Shown: positions 1 to 9,544 of the stretch, in pieces
Layout: every line of letters begins with the position of its first letter
Numbering within the stretch: position 1 is the stretch's first letter
Source: Pseudomonas fluorescens
GTDB taxonomy: Bacteria > Pseudomonadota > Gammaproteobacteria > Pseudomonadales > Pseudomonadaceae
Reading direction: 5' to 3'
DNA: 64,000 nt
Assembly: GCF_902498065.1 (NCBI RefSeq)
Contig: NZ_CABVIR010000001.1
Location: 1,240,001-1,304,000 of the forward strand
The notes under the pieces: model-generated
The model's input: the letters and a program-made list of their open reading frames with translations, nothing else
What the model was told of the DNA's origin: nothing
Databases searched by the model: none
Program-made: the position numbers and the translations under genes

Positions 1-2018
1 ATATCTGCAGACTTAAGTGCGGGTGCGTCATTGACACCATCCCCGGTCATCGCCACCACATGTCCCTGCGCCTGAAGCGCATCGACAATCCGCAACTTAT
101 GCGATGGCGCAACACGGGCGTAAACAGAGGTCGATTTAACCGCCTCGGCCAAAGCCTCATCGTCCAGCTTATCCAGATCGGCACCTGTCAACGCACCGGC
201 ACCGGCCTCGATGATGCCCAGATCCTCGGCAATGCGGGCCGCCGTTCGCGGATGGTCGCCGGTGATCATAATGATGCGGATGCCTGCTCGATGGGCCTCG
301 GCAATGGCCGGTGCGACTTCTTTGCGCGGTGGGTCGATGATGCCGACCGTACCGATGAAAATAAGCCCTGCCTCAAGGGATTCACCGGCCGCAACATCTT
401 CACCGGCCGCCAAAGGACGGTACGCCACGGAAAGTGTGCGCAACGCGGCCCCCGACAACTCATTCACATCGGCCAAGGCTTTTGCACGAAGGTCGTCGGT
501 GAGTGGCACGACATCCATCCCGACTTGAACCTGTGTGCAATGTTGAAGGAGTACATCCGGCGCCCCCTTGCTGATCAGCAGCTGCTCATCGCTGTGCTCG
601 TGATCGATGACCAGTGCCGACATCATTTTTCGATCGGAGGTAAACGGTATTTCTGCCACGCGTTCGAAGCGTTCGATGCTGCGTGCAGGTGCATCCAGTT
701 TGCGCTCAGCCACCAGAAAGGCACCCTCGGTCGGATCCCCCTGAATCACCCAGATGCCATCTTCCTGCTGCGCAAGCGCGGCATTGCCTGCCAGGCTTCC
801 GCCGCGTAACAACAGGACATTTTCGCTGTGCACCGGGCCGCAAGTCATGGGCTGGTCCTGGTGATGTATCTGGCCCTGCGGGGCGTAACCGACACCGCTG
901 ACCGCCGCCTTGCCGGATGCCGTCATGGTTTGCTGGATGGTCATCTCGGAACGAGTCAGCGTGCCAGTCTTGTCGGTGCAGATGACCGATGCCGACCCCA
1001 GGGTTTCCACCGAGGACAGTTGCTTGATGATGGCTTTGTTGCGAGCCATCCTTTGCACACCGAAAGCGAGCACCAATGACAGAACGGCAGGCAGCCCTTC
1101 AGGCACTGCGGCCACCGCCAGAGATACCCCCAACAGGAGAACCCGCAATACGTCGTCAGCACTGTGAATATCCGTGAGCATCAGCACAGCGACGACGACA
1201 ACCGAAGCGATGACCAGAACAGCAATACCGAGCATCCGCCCTATTTCGCGCACTTCCTTTTGCAGCGGCGTGACCTCTTCCTGCGTGACGTCGAGCAGAT
1301 GAGCGATCGCACCGATTTCAGTCGCCATACCGATCGCAGTGACGACGCCGAGCCCCGAACCCTGGGCGATAGCGGTGCCTTTGAACACCATGTTGGAGCG
1401 CTCTGCCAAAGGCACTTCGTTACGCAAACGTGCTGCATTTTTCCAGACTGCTTCACTTTCCCCAGTCAGCGATGCTTCCAGTACCCCTAAGGCATTGGCC
1501 TGAATAAGTCGGGCATCGGCACCCACCGAGTCGCCCTCGGATAACACCAGCAGATCACCGATCACCAGTTGGTGACTGGGGATGCGCGACGACACTCCGT
1601 CGCGAATGACGGAGGATGTGGTTTGAGTCAGTTTGGCCAATGCCGCAACCGCTCGTTGCGAGCGGGTTTCCTGGAAGAACCCCAAAAGCGCATTAGCCAG
1701 CACAATCAGCGTGATGACCACCGCATCAACAGGCCATTCTCGCCCCTCTCCAAGGAACCAGGTGACCAAGGTAATGGTCGCTGCGACCAGCAGCAGATAA
1801 ACCAGCGGATCCCGAAATTGCGCCAGCAAGTAATGCCAGGCGGGTTTGACCGGTTGAGTGCGTAACTCATTGGCCCCGTCACGGCACAGGCGCATTTGAG
1901 CCTGTGCATTGGACAAGCCTGCACGAATGTCAGAATCCAGCCTATGGGCAATCGTTTCGACTTCTTCGAGGTATGGAGACGCGATGCGACGACTGTCAGG
2001 CTCAACTGCGCTACTCAT
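1..2018 (-). CDS. Cation-transporting P-type ATPase (3' end outside window)
   Basis: This is a P2-type ion pump of the inner membrane, cut by the window edge: about 672 N-terminal residues are present and the last transmembrane block is missing. Reading the minus strand from ATG 2018 (Shine-Dalgarno-like AGGGGA just upstream) shows the cation-ATPase N-terminal domain, an actuator domain with TGES, a PEGLP motif in TM4, the phosphorylation motif DKTGTLT, and near the edge the hinge motif TGDGVNDAP. PEGLP in TM4 is typical of Ca2+ and Na+/K+ type pumps rather than heavy-metal P1B pumps. The ion cannot be fixed because TM5-6 lie outside. It is followed upstream by kup, so both genes concern cation homeostasis. 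Confidence 0.9.
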   Translation of the reverse strand, partial: MSSAVEPDSRRIASPYLEEVETIAHRLDSDIRAGLSNAQAQMRLCRDGANELRTQPVKPAWHYLLAQFRDPLVYLLLVAATITLVTWFLGEGREWPVDAVVITLIVLANALLGFFQETRSQRAVAALAKLTQTTSSVIRDGVSSRIPSHQLVIGDLLVLSEGDSVGADARLIQANALGVLEASLTGESEAVWKNAARLRNEVPLAERSNMVFKGTAIAQGSGLGVVTAIGMATEIGAIAHLLDVTQEEVTPLQKEVREIGRMLGIAVLVIASVVVVAVLMLTDIHSADDVLRVLLLGVSLAVAAVPEGLPAVLSLVLAFGVQRMARNKAIIKQLSSVETLGSASVICTDKTGTLTRSEMTIQQTMTASGKAAVSGVGYAPQGQIHHQDQPMTCGPVHSENVLLLRGGSLAGNAALAQQEDGIWVIQGDPTEGAFLVAERKLDAPARSIERFERVAEIPFTSDRKMMSALVIDHEHSDEQLLISKGAPDVLLQHCTQVQVGMDVVPLTDDLRAKALADVNELSGAALRTLSVAYRPLAAGEDVAAGESLEAGLIFIGTVGIIDPPRKEVAPAIAEAHRAGIRIIMITGDHPRTAARIAEDLGIIEAGAGALTGADLDKLDDEALAEAVKSTSVYARVAPSHKLRIVDALQAQGHVVAMTGDGVNDAPALKSAD

Positions 2019-2189
2019 GGCATCCCCTTTTACAACGGAGTGTGGACCGTTGTTCCATAGATAGCGTAGTGAACCAGATTGCCGAAGAACTCTTTTCTCT
2101 TTAACCCGAAGATGTCGGCAGCAGTTTTGCCAACTCTACCAACTGGGTGCTTCAGAGGCAGTGGGCCGCAAAGGCGGCCGTGTTCGTCC

Positions 2190-4091
2190 TTACATCTCCA
2201 CCTGAGTCCCCAGTTCGATCACCCTATTGAGTGGCAATTTGAAATATTTAAGATTGCTATTGGCGTTCTTCAGCAGAAACGCAAACAGCCCCTCTCGCCA
2301 GCGCGCCATACCCATGCGTTTCGTTGCGATCACCGTCTCTCGGCTGAGGAAATAGGTCGTGCGCATCGGGCTGAAATCCAGCTCATTCAAGTGACAAAAG
2401 CCTAGGGCCGCGGGGACATCGGGCTCCTCCATGAAACCGAAGTGGAGACTGACCCGGAAGAACCCTTCGCCAAAGGCTTCAACCTCAAAGCGTCGATCAG
2501 CACTCACTCGAGGACTGTCTTCGGACACTACGGTGAGCAGCACCACTTGCTCGTGCAGCACCTGGTTATGCAGCAGGTTGTGCAAGAGTGCATGGGGAAC
2601 GGCGTCGGCCCTGGCCGTCAGGAAAACCGCTGTACCTTGCACCCGATGCGGCGGCTGCGAACGAATGCTGCTGATGAACAACGGAAGCGGCAGCGCGGTC
2701 TCGTCCAGCCGCTCGACGATGATTTTCCGCCCCCGTTTCCAAGTGGTCATCAAGATGAACAAGCCGATGCCGGCAATCACCGGGAACGCACCGCCCTGGA
2801 AAATCTTCGGCGCATTGGCCGCGAAATACAGGCTGTCGACCAGCAGAAAGCCGAGCAGCATCGGGATGGCCAGCCAGCGGGGCGTTCTCCAGAGGAGCAG
2901 CACGACCGCCGAAGACAGAATGGTGGTGATCAACATGGTGCCCGTCACAGCGACCCCATAGGCAGCGGCCAAGGCACTGGACGACTCGAAACCGATCACC
3001 AGTAACACGACACCGACCATCAGCGCCCAGTTGACCGTGCCGATGTAAATCTGTCCCTGCTCTTGGCTGGAAGTGTGCTGGATAAACATCCGAGGGACGT
3101 AGCCTAGCTGGATGGCCTGGCGTGTCAGGGAGAAAGCACCAGAGATTACTGCTTGAGAAGCGATGATGGTCGCCAGTGTGGAAAGCGCGACCATCGGCAG
3201 CAGTGCCCAGGTCGGCGCGAGCAGATAGAACGGATTGCGCACCGCCTCCGGATTCTCCAGAATCAGGGCACCCTGGCCAAAATAATTGAGCACCAGCCCG
3301 GGCAACACCAGGATGAACCATGCACGGGAAATCGGTTTGCGACCAAAGTGGCCCATGTCAGCGTACAGCGCTTCAGCACCGGTCAATGCCAACACGACGG
3401 CGCCCAGAATCGCCACGCCCATTCCTGGATGTACCACGAAAAATTGCACCGCCCAAACAGGGTTGAGCGCTTGCAACACTTCGGGCCGCTGCAAAATGCC
3501 GAAGATTCCGAGCGCGCCCAACACCACAAACCACAGCACCATGATCGGGCCAAACAGGATGCCGATGCGTGCCGTGCCGTGTTTTTGTATCAAGAACAGC
3601 GCCACCAACACGACCACCGACAGGGGCACGACCCAGTGCTCTATTCCGTCAAATGCCAGCTGCAGGCCTTCAACCGCCGAGAGCACCGAGATGGCCGGGG
3701 TAATCATGCTGTCCCCGTAAAAAAGTGCCGCCCCGAACAAACCGAGCAGCACCAGTACCTTGCTCATGTGCGGATAAGGGCTGGCCGCGCGGCGGGCCAA
3801 AGCCGTCAATGCCATGATGCCGCCTTCACCCTGGTTGTTGGCACGCAGGATGAACAGCACGTATTTGATCGATACGACCCAGATCAGTGACCAAAAGATC
3901 AACGAAAGAATCCCTAGCACACCGTCGTGGTTTACCTGAACGCCGTAGTGGCCGGAAAACACTTCTTTCAGCGTGTAGAGGGGGCTGGTGCCAATGTCCC
4001 CATAAACAACGCCGACAGCGGCGACGAGCATGCCCACTCCTGACGTTTTGGATGGGGAGTCTTCGTTTGCAACGGTCACTGTCTGACTCAA
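2190..4091 (-). CDS. kup: Kup-family K+ uptake permease
   Basis: Low-affinity, proton-coupled potassium uptake permease of the inner membrane. The protein is 633 residues, the usual Kup size, with the signature [10 protein letters not shown] at residues 31-40, about twelve hydrophobic segments in the first two thirds, and the hydrophilic cytoplasmic C-terminal domain. The frame opens with TTG at 4091, preceded by a weak GAGA-rich site; no better ATG lies upstream, and residue 21 (Met) would cut into the conserved start of TM1. A hairpin followed by a T-run lies about 100 bp upstream on the same strand and probably ends the preceding two-component operon, so kup should have its own promoter within 4092-4185. 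Confidence 0.95.
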   Translation of the reverse strand: MSQTVTVANEDSPSKTSGVGMLVAAVGVVYGDIGTSPLYTLKEVFSGHYGVQVNHDGVLGILSLIFWSLIWVVSIKYVLFILRANNQGEGGIMALTALARRAASPYPHMSKVLVLLGLFGAALFYGDSMITPAISVLSAVEGLQLAFDGIEHWVVPLSVVVLVALFLIQKHGTARIGILFGPIMVLWFVVLGALGIFGILQRPEVLQALNPVWAVQFFVVHPGMGVAILGAVVLALTGAEALYADMGHFGRKPISRAWFILVLPGLVLNYFGQGALILENPEAVRNPFYLLAPTWALLPMVALSTLATIIASQAVISGAFSLTRQAIQLGYVPRMFIQHTSSQEQGQIYIGTVNWALMVGVVLLVIGFESSSALAAAYGVAVTGTMLITTILSSAVVLLLWRTPRWLAIPMLLGFLLVDSLYFAANAPKIFQGGAFPVIAGIGLFILMTTWKRGRKIIVERLDETALPLPLFISSIRSQPPHRVQGTAVFLTARADAVPHALLHNLLHNQVLHEQVVLLTVVSEDSPRVSADRRFEVEAFGEGFFRVSLHFGFMEEPDVPAALGFCHLNELDFSPMRTTYFLSRETVIATKRMGMARWREGLFAFLLKNANSNLKYFKLPLNRVIELGTQVEM

Positions 4092-4184
4092 GGGGCGCTT
4101 CTCTCAATTTTCGGGGAGTACTGCACGCCATCCTTGGGCAATACATTTTCCAGGGCCACCGGGAAAGAAAGGCACATGGACGAT

Positions 4185-4228
4185 CAAAAAATCGCGGCCA
4201 GTATCGTTTCCGACAAAAACACTGGCCG
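4185..4228 (-). terminator. Intrinsic terminator downstream of the two-component operon
   Basis: On the minus strand CGGCCAGT (4228-4221 side) pairs with ACTGGCCG (4202-4195 side) across an 18-nt loop. The stem is followed by CGA and a run of six to seven T residues (A-run 4185-4191 on the plus strand). It lies between the end of the histidine kinase gene and the start of kup and is oriented to stop transcription arriving from the kinase. Confidence 0.6.
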
Positions 4229-4317
4229 TAAAGAAAGCGTAAAAATTTTTTGGCAGATACCACCTGATCACTCGATCAGTCAGACATCAGACTCGTGCCC
4301 GATAGGGAGTAGTCCTG

Positions 4318-5664
4318 TTATTTCGCTCGCTCAGTCAACGCCAGCGGTAACCAGACGCACACCTCGAAGCCATCCCGACGACCTGTTGCTGGCGAGACCA
4401 AATTCATTCTCGCGTTGACGCCCTGCACAATGGTTTTGGTAATCGCCAAGCCCAAGCCTGAACCGCTGATTTCACTGTGACCTCGCACAAAGCGTTCGGT
4501 CAGGTGCTGCAATACCGATGCCGGCACCGCCGGGCCGCCATTGATGACCCGTAGTTGGGCCTGTTCGGTGAGGCTGACTTCGATCGGTTGATCCGACGCG
4601 CCGTACTTCAGCGCATTTTCAATAAGGTTGCGCAGCAAAATGCCGAAGGCGTCCGGGTCGATGGTCGAGTACACGCAAGCCTGGCTGGGTAACTGCAACG
4701 CAATTCGCTGGCCGCTGCGTTGGTTCCACTCGTCAACCCCATGGGCCAGCAACGGAATCAGGTCCTGAGGCGTTTCGGACAACAGCCCACCGCCTTCGGC
4801 CTTGGCCAGTTGCATGAGCTTTTCCGAGAGCCGTGCCAGGTCGCGCAAAGCGTTTTCGATCTTCGCCGCACGCACTCGCAACGGGCCCTCGGGCGCCTCA
4901 TGGTGGAGTCGCTGGATTTGCGCCAGGGTCGCCGCCAGTGGCGTACGCAGTTCATGAGCGCTGTTGGCAGTAAAGCTGCGCTCGGTCTCCAAGGCCTTGC
5001 GCAAGCGCTCCAGCAGATGATTGACCGCCTCCGCCAATGGAGCGATTTCCGCCGGCAATTGCGCCCCGTTGATCGGCGACAGATCACCCACCCCGCGAGC
5101 CTCCACGGCACGACGATAGGCCAATACGCTGCGCAGGCTGATGCGCACAAACATCCAGGTACCCAACAGGCTGATGGGAATCAGCGCCAATAACGGCAAC
5201 AACAAGGCCAGCAAGGCTTCCCGTGCCGCTTCACGGCGATGCTCCAGCGGTTCGGCAACTTCGATAAACACCGTTTCACGCAGCGCACTCGCGCCGTACA
5301 GACGGTATTTTTTGGTGGTTGAAAAGCCTTCGGCCGGTTGTTGGTTGAAGATCTTCGGGTTGGCGTCGTGGGACTGCATCAGGATCTGACCCTTGGCATC
5401 GCGCACCAGGTACGTCAGGTATTCCTTGTGCATTTTCAGGGTGGCGACATGTTGCGCCTCATGGGGTTCTTCCCGGTTGCTGATTTCCAGCACGGCCAAG
5501 GGCAGGATGCGCTGCGCGGTCTCTTCCAGCGCACTGTCGAACGCCTCGTTCAATTCATGTTGCACCACCAGCCAGGCACCGACGGTCGCCGCCAGCCACA
5601 GCAAGGTCGTGCCCAACGTCAATCCCAGGCCGAGACGTTTTTGCAGGCTTGACGACGGCTTCAT
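4318..5664 (-). CDS. Two-component sensor histidine kinase (PmrB/QseC-like)
   Basis: Inner-membrane sensor kinase of 448 residues. TM1 is near residues 14-34, a periplasmic sensing region of about 115 residues follows, TM2 lies near 150-172, then a HAMP linker, a HisKA dimerisation domain with the phosphoacceptor His237 (in AHELRTP), and a HATPase_c domain with NLIENALKYG (N box) and GSGLGLAI (G box). Its ATG overlaps the stop of the response regulator (ATGA), so the two are translationally coupled. The pair is divergent from the PepSY/DUF2271/ApbE redox genes, which suggests it controls them. The signal is not known; metal or redox stress is an inference. Confidence 0.93.
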   Translation of the reverse strand: MKPSSSLQKRLGLGLTLGTTLLWLAATVGAWLVVQHELNEAFDSALEETAQRILPLAVLEISNREEPHEAQHVATLKMHKEYLTYLVRDAKGQILMQSHDANPKIFNQQPAEGFSTTKKYRLYGASALRETVFIEVAEPLEHRREAAREALLALLLPLLALIPISLLGTWMFVRISLRSVLAYRRAVEARGVGDLSPINGAQLPAEIAPLAEAVNHLLERLRKALETERSFTANSAHELRTPLAATLAQIQRLHHEAPEGPLRVRAAKIENALRDLARLSEKLMQLAKAEGGGLLSETPQDLIPLLAHGVDEWNQRSGQRIALQLPSQACVYSTIDPDAFGILLRNLIENALKYGASDQPIEVSLTEQAQLRVINGGPAVPASVLQHLTERFVRGHSEISGSGLGLAITKTIVQGVNARMNLVSPATGRRDGFEVCVWLPLALTERAK

Positions 5665-6320
5665 GCGGACATCAACCGGTAGCCCATGCCCCGCACGGTT
5701 TCAATCAGGTCGCGCCCGAGCTTTTTACGCAGCCGGCTGATATAGACCTCGATGGTATTGCTCTCGATTTCGGCGCCGAAGGCATACAGCCGTTCTTCCA
5801 GCTGCGACTTGGACAGCAGCGCGCTGGGGCGCTGCACAAACGCCTCGAACAGCGCCCACTCCCGCGCCGTGAGGTCCACCGTCGCGCCGGCCCGCTGCAC
5901 CGTGCGAGCGCTCATGTCGACCTGCAAATCACCAAGCTTGATCTGCGGATTGGGATTGCCGCTGTAACGCCGGGCCACCGCCGCCACCCGGGCCGAGAGC
6001 TCAAACAGGTCGAATGGTTTGACCAGGTAGTCGTCGGCGCCAGCATTGAGGCCAGCAATCCGATCGGAGATCTGATCCTGTGCCGTCAGGATAATCACCG
6101 GAGTCACGTCCCCTGCCGAGCGTTGCTGACGCAAAAAATCCAGCCCGCGACCGTCCGGGAGCATCAGGTCCAGCAGGATCAGGTCGTAAGGCGTGGTGCG
6201 CACGCTGTTGCGCGCATGTTCCAGACGCTGCACCCAATCGACGGCGTGGCCGTCATCGGCGATCTGTTCGCGCACCGCTTCCCCAAGCCCCGCTGCGTCT
6301 TCGACCAATAAAACCCGCAT
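5661..6320 (-). CDS. OmpR/PmrA-family response regulator
   Basis: Cytoplasmic DNA-binding response regulator of 219 residues. The receiver domain has the acidic pair ED at residues 7-8, phosphoacceptor Asp51 in LLDLMLPDG, and the conserved Lys in VKPFD. The C-terminal winged-helix domain contains the usual SRLRKKLG stretch. The start is the ATG at 6320 (MRVLLVED), preceded by AGGAGGTGCCAG; the open frame extends 11 codons further but without a comparable site. It is co-transcribed and overlaps with the sensor kinase. The 132-bp divergent region to the PepSY gene contains a candidate operator. Confidence 0.94.
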   Translation of the reverse strand: MRVLLVEDAAGLGEAVREQIADDGHAVDWVQRLEHARNSVRTTPYDLILLDLMLPDGRGLDFLRQQRSAGDVTPVIILTAQDQISDRIAGLNAGADDYLVKPFDLFELSARVAAVARRYSGNPNPQIKLGDLQVDMSARTVQRAGATVDLTAREWALFEAFVQRPSALLSKSQLEERLYAFGAEIESNTIEVYISRLRKKLGRDLIETVRGMGYRLMSA

Positions 6321-6373
6321 CTGGCACCTCCTGTGATGGTTGTCGTGCAGCACCTTAATCGCCTTACCTGACG

Positions 6374-6389
6374 TGAATCTGAAGATTCA
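6374..6389. promoter_or_regulatory. Candidate operator between the regulator and the PepSY gene
   Basis: An inverted repeat TGAATCT-GA-AGATTCA sits in the divergent intergenic region between the response regulator and the periplasmic PepSY gene. It is followed at once by repeated TCAG/TGTCAG elements. A role as the response-regulator binding site is inferred from position only. Confidence 0.3.
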
Positions 6390-6452
6390 GCTGGTTGTCA
6401 GGAATGCACTTTAGGGTATGCCACAGACGCCGACCTCGGCAGGAGACAGATC

Positions 6453-6776
6453 ATGAAATCAGGTTTTATTGCCCATGCCACGCTGTTGAGCCTGCTGCTC
6501 AGTGGTTACGCCCTGGCCGATGACGATTGCAGCGACCCGGTGAGCGACTGGCAACCGCGCGAAACCTTGCGTCAGCAGGTCGAGCGGCAATACGGCTGGA
6601 GCGTGCAGCGCATCAAGGTCGACGACGGTTGTTACGAGCTCAAGGGGTTGGACCGCAAAGGCAACGCCATCGAAGCCAGCTACTCACCGGCCTCGCTACG
6701 CCTGCGCACACTCGAGATCCATTTCCGCGACGACGATGATGCGAGGGATTACCTCGGCAGCCCGCTCAGCGAATGA
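6453..6776 (+). CDS. Small periplasmic PepSY-domain protein
   Basis: Secreted protein of 107 residues with a Sec signal peptide (about residues 1-22, cleavage after YALA). The rest resembles a single PepSY-like domain: an amphipathic helix ending YGW, then strands around VDDGCYELKGLDRKG and a final EIHF strand. Such small PepSY proteins commonly sit beside two-component systems and membrane redox proteins and may inhibit or tune them. It is the first gene of the plus-strand redox cluster, divergent from the two-component pair. Two cysteines in the mature part could form a disulfide. The exact function is unknown. Confidence 0.75.
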   Translation: MKSGFIAHATLLSLLLSGYALADDDCSDPVSDWQPRETLRQQVERQYGWSVQRIKVDDGCYELKGLDRKGNAIEASYSPASLRLRTLEIHFRDDDDARDYLGSPLSE

Positions 6777-6868
6777 CGCCTCTCCTGTCGATGAGTTTTT
6801 CCTGCGCTTCAGGTTGCTGTCAGCAAGCAGGTCCAGGCTCTCGACCTAACGATCAAAAGGACACCCTC

Positions 6869-7339
6869 ATGAAAAAGATCATCGCAGCCACCTGCCTTGC
6901 CAGCGCCATTGCCCTGCCGGGTCTGGCCCAGGCCCGTGAAGTGACCCTGACCACCCAGCTCAAGGACTACAGCGGCAATGATGCCTACCTGGCGATCTAT
7001 GTGACCGACGCCAACGGCCAGTACCAGAAAACCCTGTGGGTGGCCGGCAAGAAGGCCAAGTACTACAAGCACCTGGGCGACTGGGCCCGTGGCAGCGGGA
7101 TGAACCCGAGCGAGTTTGACGGCGTCAGCGGCGCCAGTGTCGGCAGTGGGCGCACGCTCAAAGTCAGCGTCGAACTGGCAGACACCCTGATTGATGCCGG
7201 GTATCAGATCCGCATCGACAGCGCCGTCGAGGACAAACGCGACGCTCGCGCCGATGTCAGCGTGCCGTTGACGTCCAAGGGCGCCGGCAAGCCAGCGACC
7301 GGCAGTACCTACGTCGAGTCCTTTACTTACGATCTGTAG
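6869..7339 (+). CDS. Periplasmic DUF2271 protein with flavinylation-like motif
   Basis: Exported protein of 156 residues with signal peptide MKKIIAATCLASAIALPGLAQA-like (cleavage near residue 22) and the DUF2271 fold. Residues 84-90 read DGVSGAS, close to the ApbE recognition pattern D-x-x-(S/T)-G-A-(S/T), in which the last Ser/Thr carries covalently bound FMN; Ser90 would be the acceptor. The next two genes are a membrane PepSY/flavodoxin reductase and ApbE, so it may be a periplasmic flavoprotein that receives electrons from the reductase. The start at 6869 gives a clean signal peptide; the longer open frame from 6773 would not. The role is inferred from motif and context. Confidence 0.8.
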   Translation: MKKIIAATCLASAIALPGLAQAREVTLTTQLKDYSGNDAYLAIYVTDANGQYQKTLWVAGKKAKYYKHLGDWARGSGMNPSEFDGVSGASVGSGRTLKVSVELADTLIDAGYQIRIDSAVEDKRDARADVSVPLTSKGAGKPATGSTYVESFTYDL

Positions 7340-7363
7340 CACCCCCATTTCCGGAGGCTGAAC

Positions 7364-9544
7364 ATGCTTCGTCAGTTCCATTCCCTACCTGGCCTGATCG
7401 CCGCCCTGTTGGTCATGTTGTTGGCCATCAGCGGCGCGATCCTGTCTGTCGATCCGGCGCTGGAACGCCTGCACAGCACCTCCACGCCTGCCGGGCAACT
7501 CAACGTCGGCCAGCTGGCCGGGCGCGTTGCCAGCCACTTTTCGGGCGTGGAGCAGATCCAGCGCATAGCGTCCGGTACGGTGATCGTCTATTACAACCAG
7601 AACGGCCAGGCAGGGGCGGAAAAGGTCGACCCACTGACCGGCCAAGGCCTCGCACCTTACGAACCATCCGCGTTCACACGCTGGGTGAAAGACCTGCACC
7701 GCTCGCTGTTTATTGGCACGCCGGGCCATGGGGTGTCGGGTGCCGGCGCGCTGTTCATGCTGATGCTGTCGGTGTCCGGCGCGCTATTGCTGGCCCGGCG
7801 CCTGGGCGGTTGGCGCAACCTGCTGCGGCCACTGCGGGGCACGTTCAGCCAGCGCTGGCATGCGGAAGTCGGGCGGCTGGCCTTGCTCGGGCTGCTGCTG
7901 TCGGCATTGAGCGGGCTCTACATGTCCGCCACCACCTTTGGTTTTATCGCCGACGGCAGTCAACGCGAGCCCGCCTTCCCCGCCCACGTCAGCGCCGGCC
8001 CGGCCTTGCCGGTGGCGAAACTGCAAGCCTTGCAGGCCACCGACCTCAACGACCTGCGCGAGCTGGTCTACCCGAGCCCCGGCAACCCGAGTGATGTGTT
8101 TTCCCTGCGCACGGCCCAGGGCGACGGCTACGTGGATCAGGCCAGCGGCGCCTTGTTGTCCTATCAAGCCCACGACTCGATGCACAACCTCTACGAATTG
8201 ATCTATCAGTTGCACACTGGCGAAGGCCTCTGGTGGCTGGGCCTGCCGCTGGGGCTCTGCGCCCTCTGCGTACCGTTGATGAGCGTGACCGGCATCCTGT
8301 TGTGGTGGCGTCGGCGCAAGGCTGGCCCGAACATCCGCCATAACAGCCCGGCCCACTCCGCCGACAGCGTGATCCTGGTGGGCAGTGAAAACAACAGCAC
8401 CTGGGGCTTCGCCAACACCTTGCACGACGCCTTGCACCTGGCCGGACACCGGGTGCATAGCGCGGCGATGAATCAATACGCCAACGACTACCGCAGCGCC
8501 CAACGCGTGATCATCCTCACCGCGACCTACGGTGACGGCGACGCGCCAGCCTCGGCTTCGCAATTCCTGGCGCGGCTGGCCAACACCGGCCTCAAGCCCG
8601 GCCTGCCCTTTGCCGTGCTGGGCTTTGGTGACCGGCAGTTTGCGCAGTTCTGTCAGTTCGCCCATCAGGTGCAGGACGCGATGTTGCAGGCCGGTGGCTC
8701 GCCGTTACTGCCGCTGGAAACCGTCAACCGCCAATCCTCTCAGGAGTTTGCGCGCTGGGGCCACGCGCTGGGTGACGTGCTCAAACATGACCTGACACTG
8801 GTCCATGCCCCGCAATCGCCACAGACCCACCCATTGCTGCTGACAGAGCGCATCGTCTACGGCGAACAGGTGAACGCACCGACCCACGTCTTGCGCTTCA
8901 AGGCACCCGGCGCGCTGCCGGACTTCCTGGCCGGTGACCTGGTCGGGATTGTGCCCCCCGGCAGCCCGGTCCCGCGTTTCTACTCGCTGGCCAGCGGCTC
9001 CCAGGACGGCGTGCTGGAGATCTGTGTGCGTAAACACAACGGTGGCGTGTGCTCGGAATTCCTTCATGGCCTGGACATCGGTGCGCAGATCGAAGCCTTC
9101 ATCCAGCCCAACCCGCAATTTCGTCCGGCATCGGGCACGCACCCGGTGATCCTGATCGGCGCCGGTACCGGCATCGGTCCCCTGGCCGGTTTTATCCGCA
9201 ACAACAAGGCCCGACACCCGATGCACTTGTATTGGGGCGGGCGCAACCCGGCCTCGGACTTTCTCTACGAACCGGAGCTCAACCAATACTTGTCGGACCG
9301 CCGCCTCACGGCACTGCGCGCCGCCTTCTCTCAGGTCCAGGACCGCTGCTACGTTCAAGACCGGCTGATCGGCGATGCCTTGGCCTTGCGCCGACTGATT
9401 GAAAAAGGTGCCCAGGTGCTGGTGTGTGGCAGCCGCGAAATGGCCAAAGGCGTAATGCAGGCCCTCGATGAAGTGTTGGCGCCGCTCAACCTGAGTGTGC
9501 AGACCCTCAAGGCACAGGGACGCTACCGTGAAGACGTGTACTGA
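7364..9544 (+). CDS. PepSY-TM / flavodoxin / NAD(P)H-ferredoxin-reductase fusion
   Basis: Membrane flavo-oxidoreductase of 726 residues. The N-terminal 330 residues form a PepSY_TM module with a TM near 10-30 and further TMs near 125-150, 168-190 and 290-315. A flavodoxin-like domain follows (about 336-450, starting VILVGSENNSTWG, with TATYGDGDAP). The rest is a sulfite-reductase/ferredoxin-NADP-reductase type module with FAD motif RFYSLAS, nucleotide-binding GAGTGIGP and a terminal aromatic YREDVY. The arrangement suggests electrons pass from cytosolic NAD(P)H through FAD and FMN across the membrane to a periplasmic acceptor, plausibly the DUF2271 flavoprotein. Its 3' end overlaps apbE. Confidence 0.88.
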   Translation: MLRQFHSLPGLIAALLVMLLAISGAILSVDPALERLHSTSTPAGQLNVGQLAGRVASHFSGVEQIQRIASGTVIVYYNQNGQAGAEKVDPLTGQGLAPYEPSAFTRWVKDLHRSLFIGTPGHGVSGAGALFMLMLSVSGALLLARRLGGWRNLLRPLRGTFSQRWHAEVGRLALLGLLLSALSGLYMSATTFGFIADGSQREPAFPAHVSAGPALPVAKLQALQATDLNDLRELVYPSPGNPSDVFSLRTAQGDGYVDQASGALLSYQAHDSMHNLYELIYQLHTGEGLWWLGLPLGLCALCVPLMSVTGILLWWRRRKAGPNIRHNSPAHSADSVILVGSENNSTWGFANTLHDALHLAGHRVHSAAMNQYANDYRSAQRVIILTATYGDGDAPASASQFLARLANTGLKPGLPFAVLGFGDRQFAQFCQFAHQVQDAMLQAGGSPLLPLETVNRQSSQEFARWGHALGDVLKHDLTLVHAPQSPQTHPLLLTERIVYGEQVNAPTHVLRFKAPGALPDFLAGDLVGIVPPGSPVPRFYSLASGSQDGVLEICVRKHNGGVCSEFLHGLDIGAQIEAFIQPNPQFRPASGTHPVILIGAGTGIGPLAGFIRNNKARHPMHLYWGGRNPASDFLYEPELNQYLSDRRLTALRAAFSQVQDRCYVQDRLIGDALALRRLIEKGAQVLVCGSREMAKGVMQALDEVLAPLNLSVQTLKAQGRYREDVY

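Noticed and set aside
4264..4279. CTGATC-ACTC-GATCAG as an Anr box
   Set aside because: The half-sites CTGAT and ATCAG are six bases apart, not four, and the site is 170 bp upstream of kup behind a terminator.
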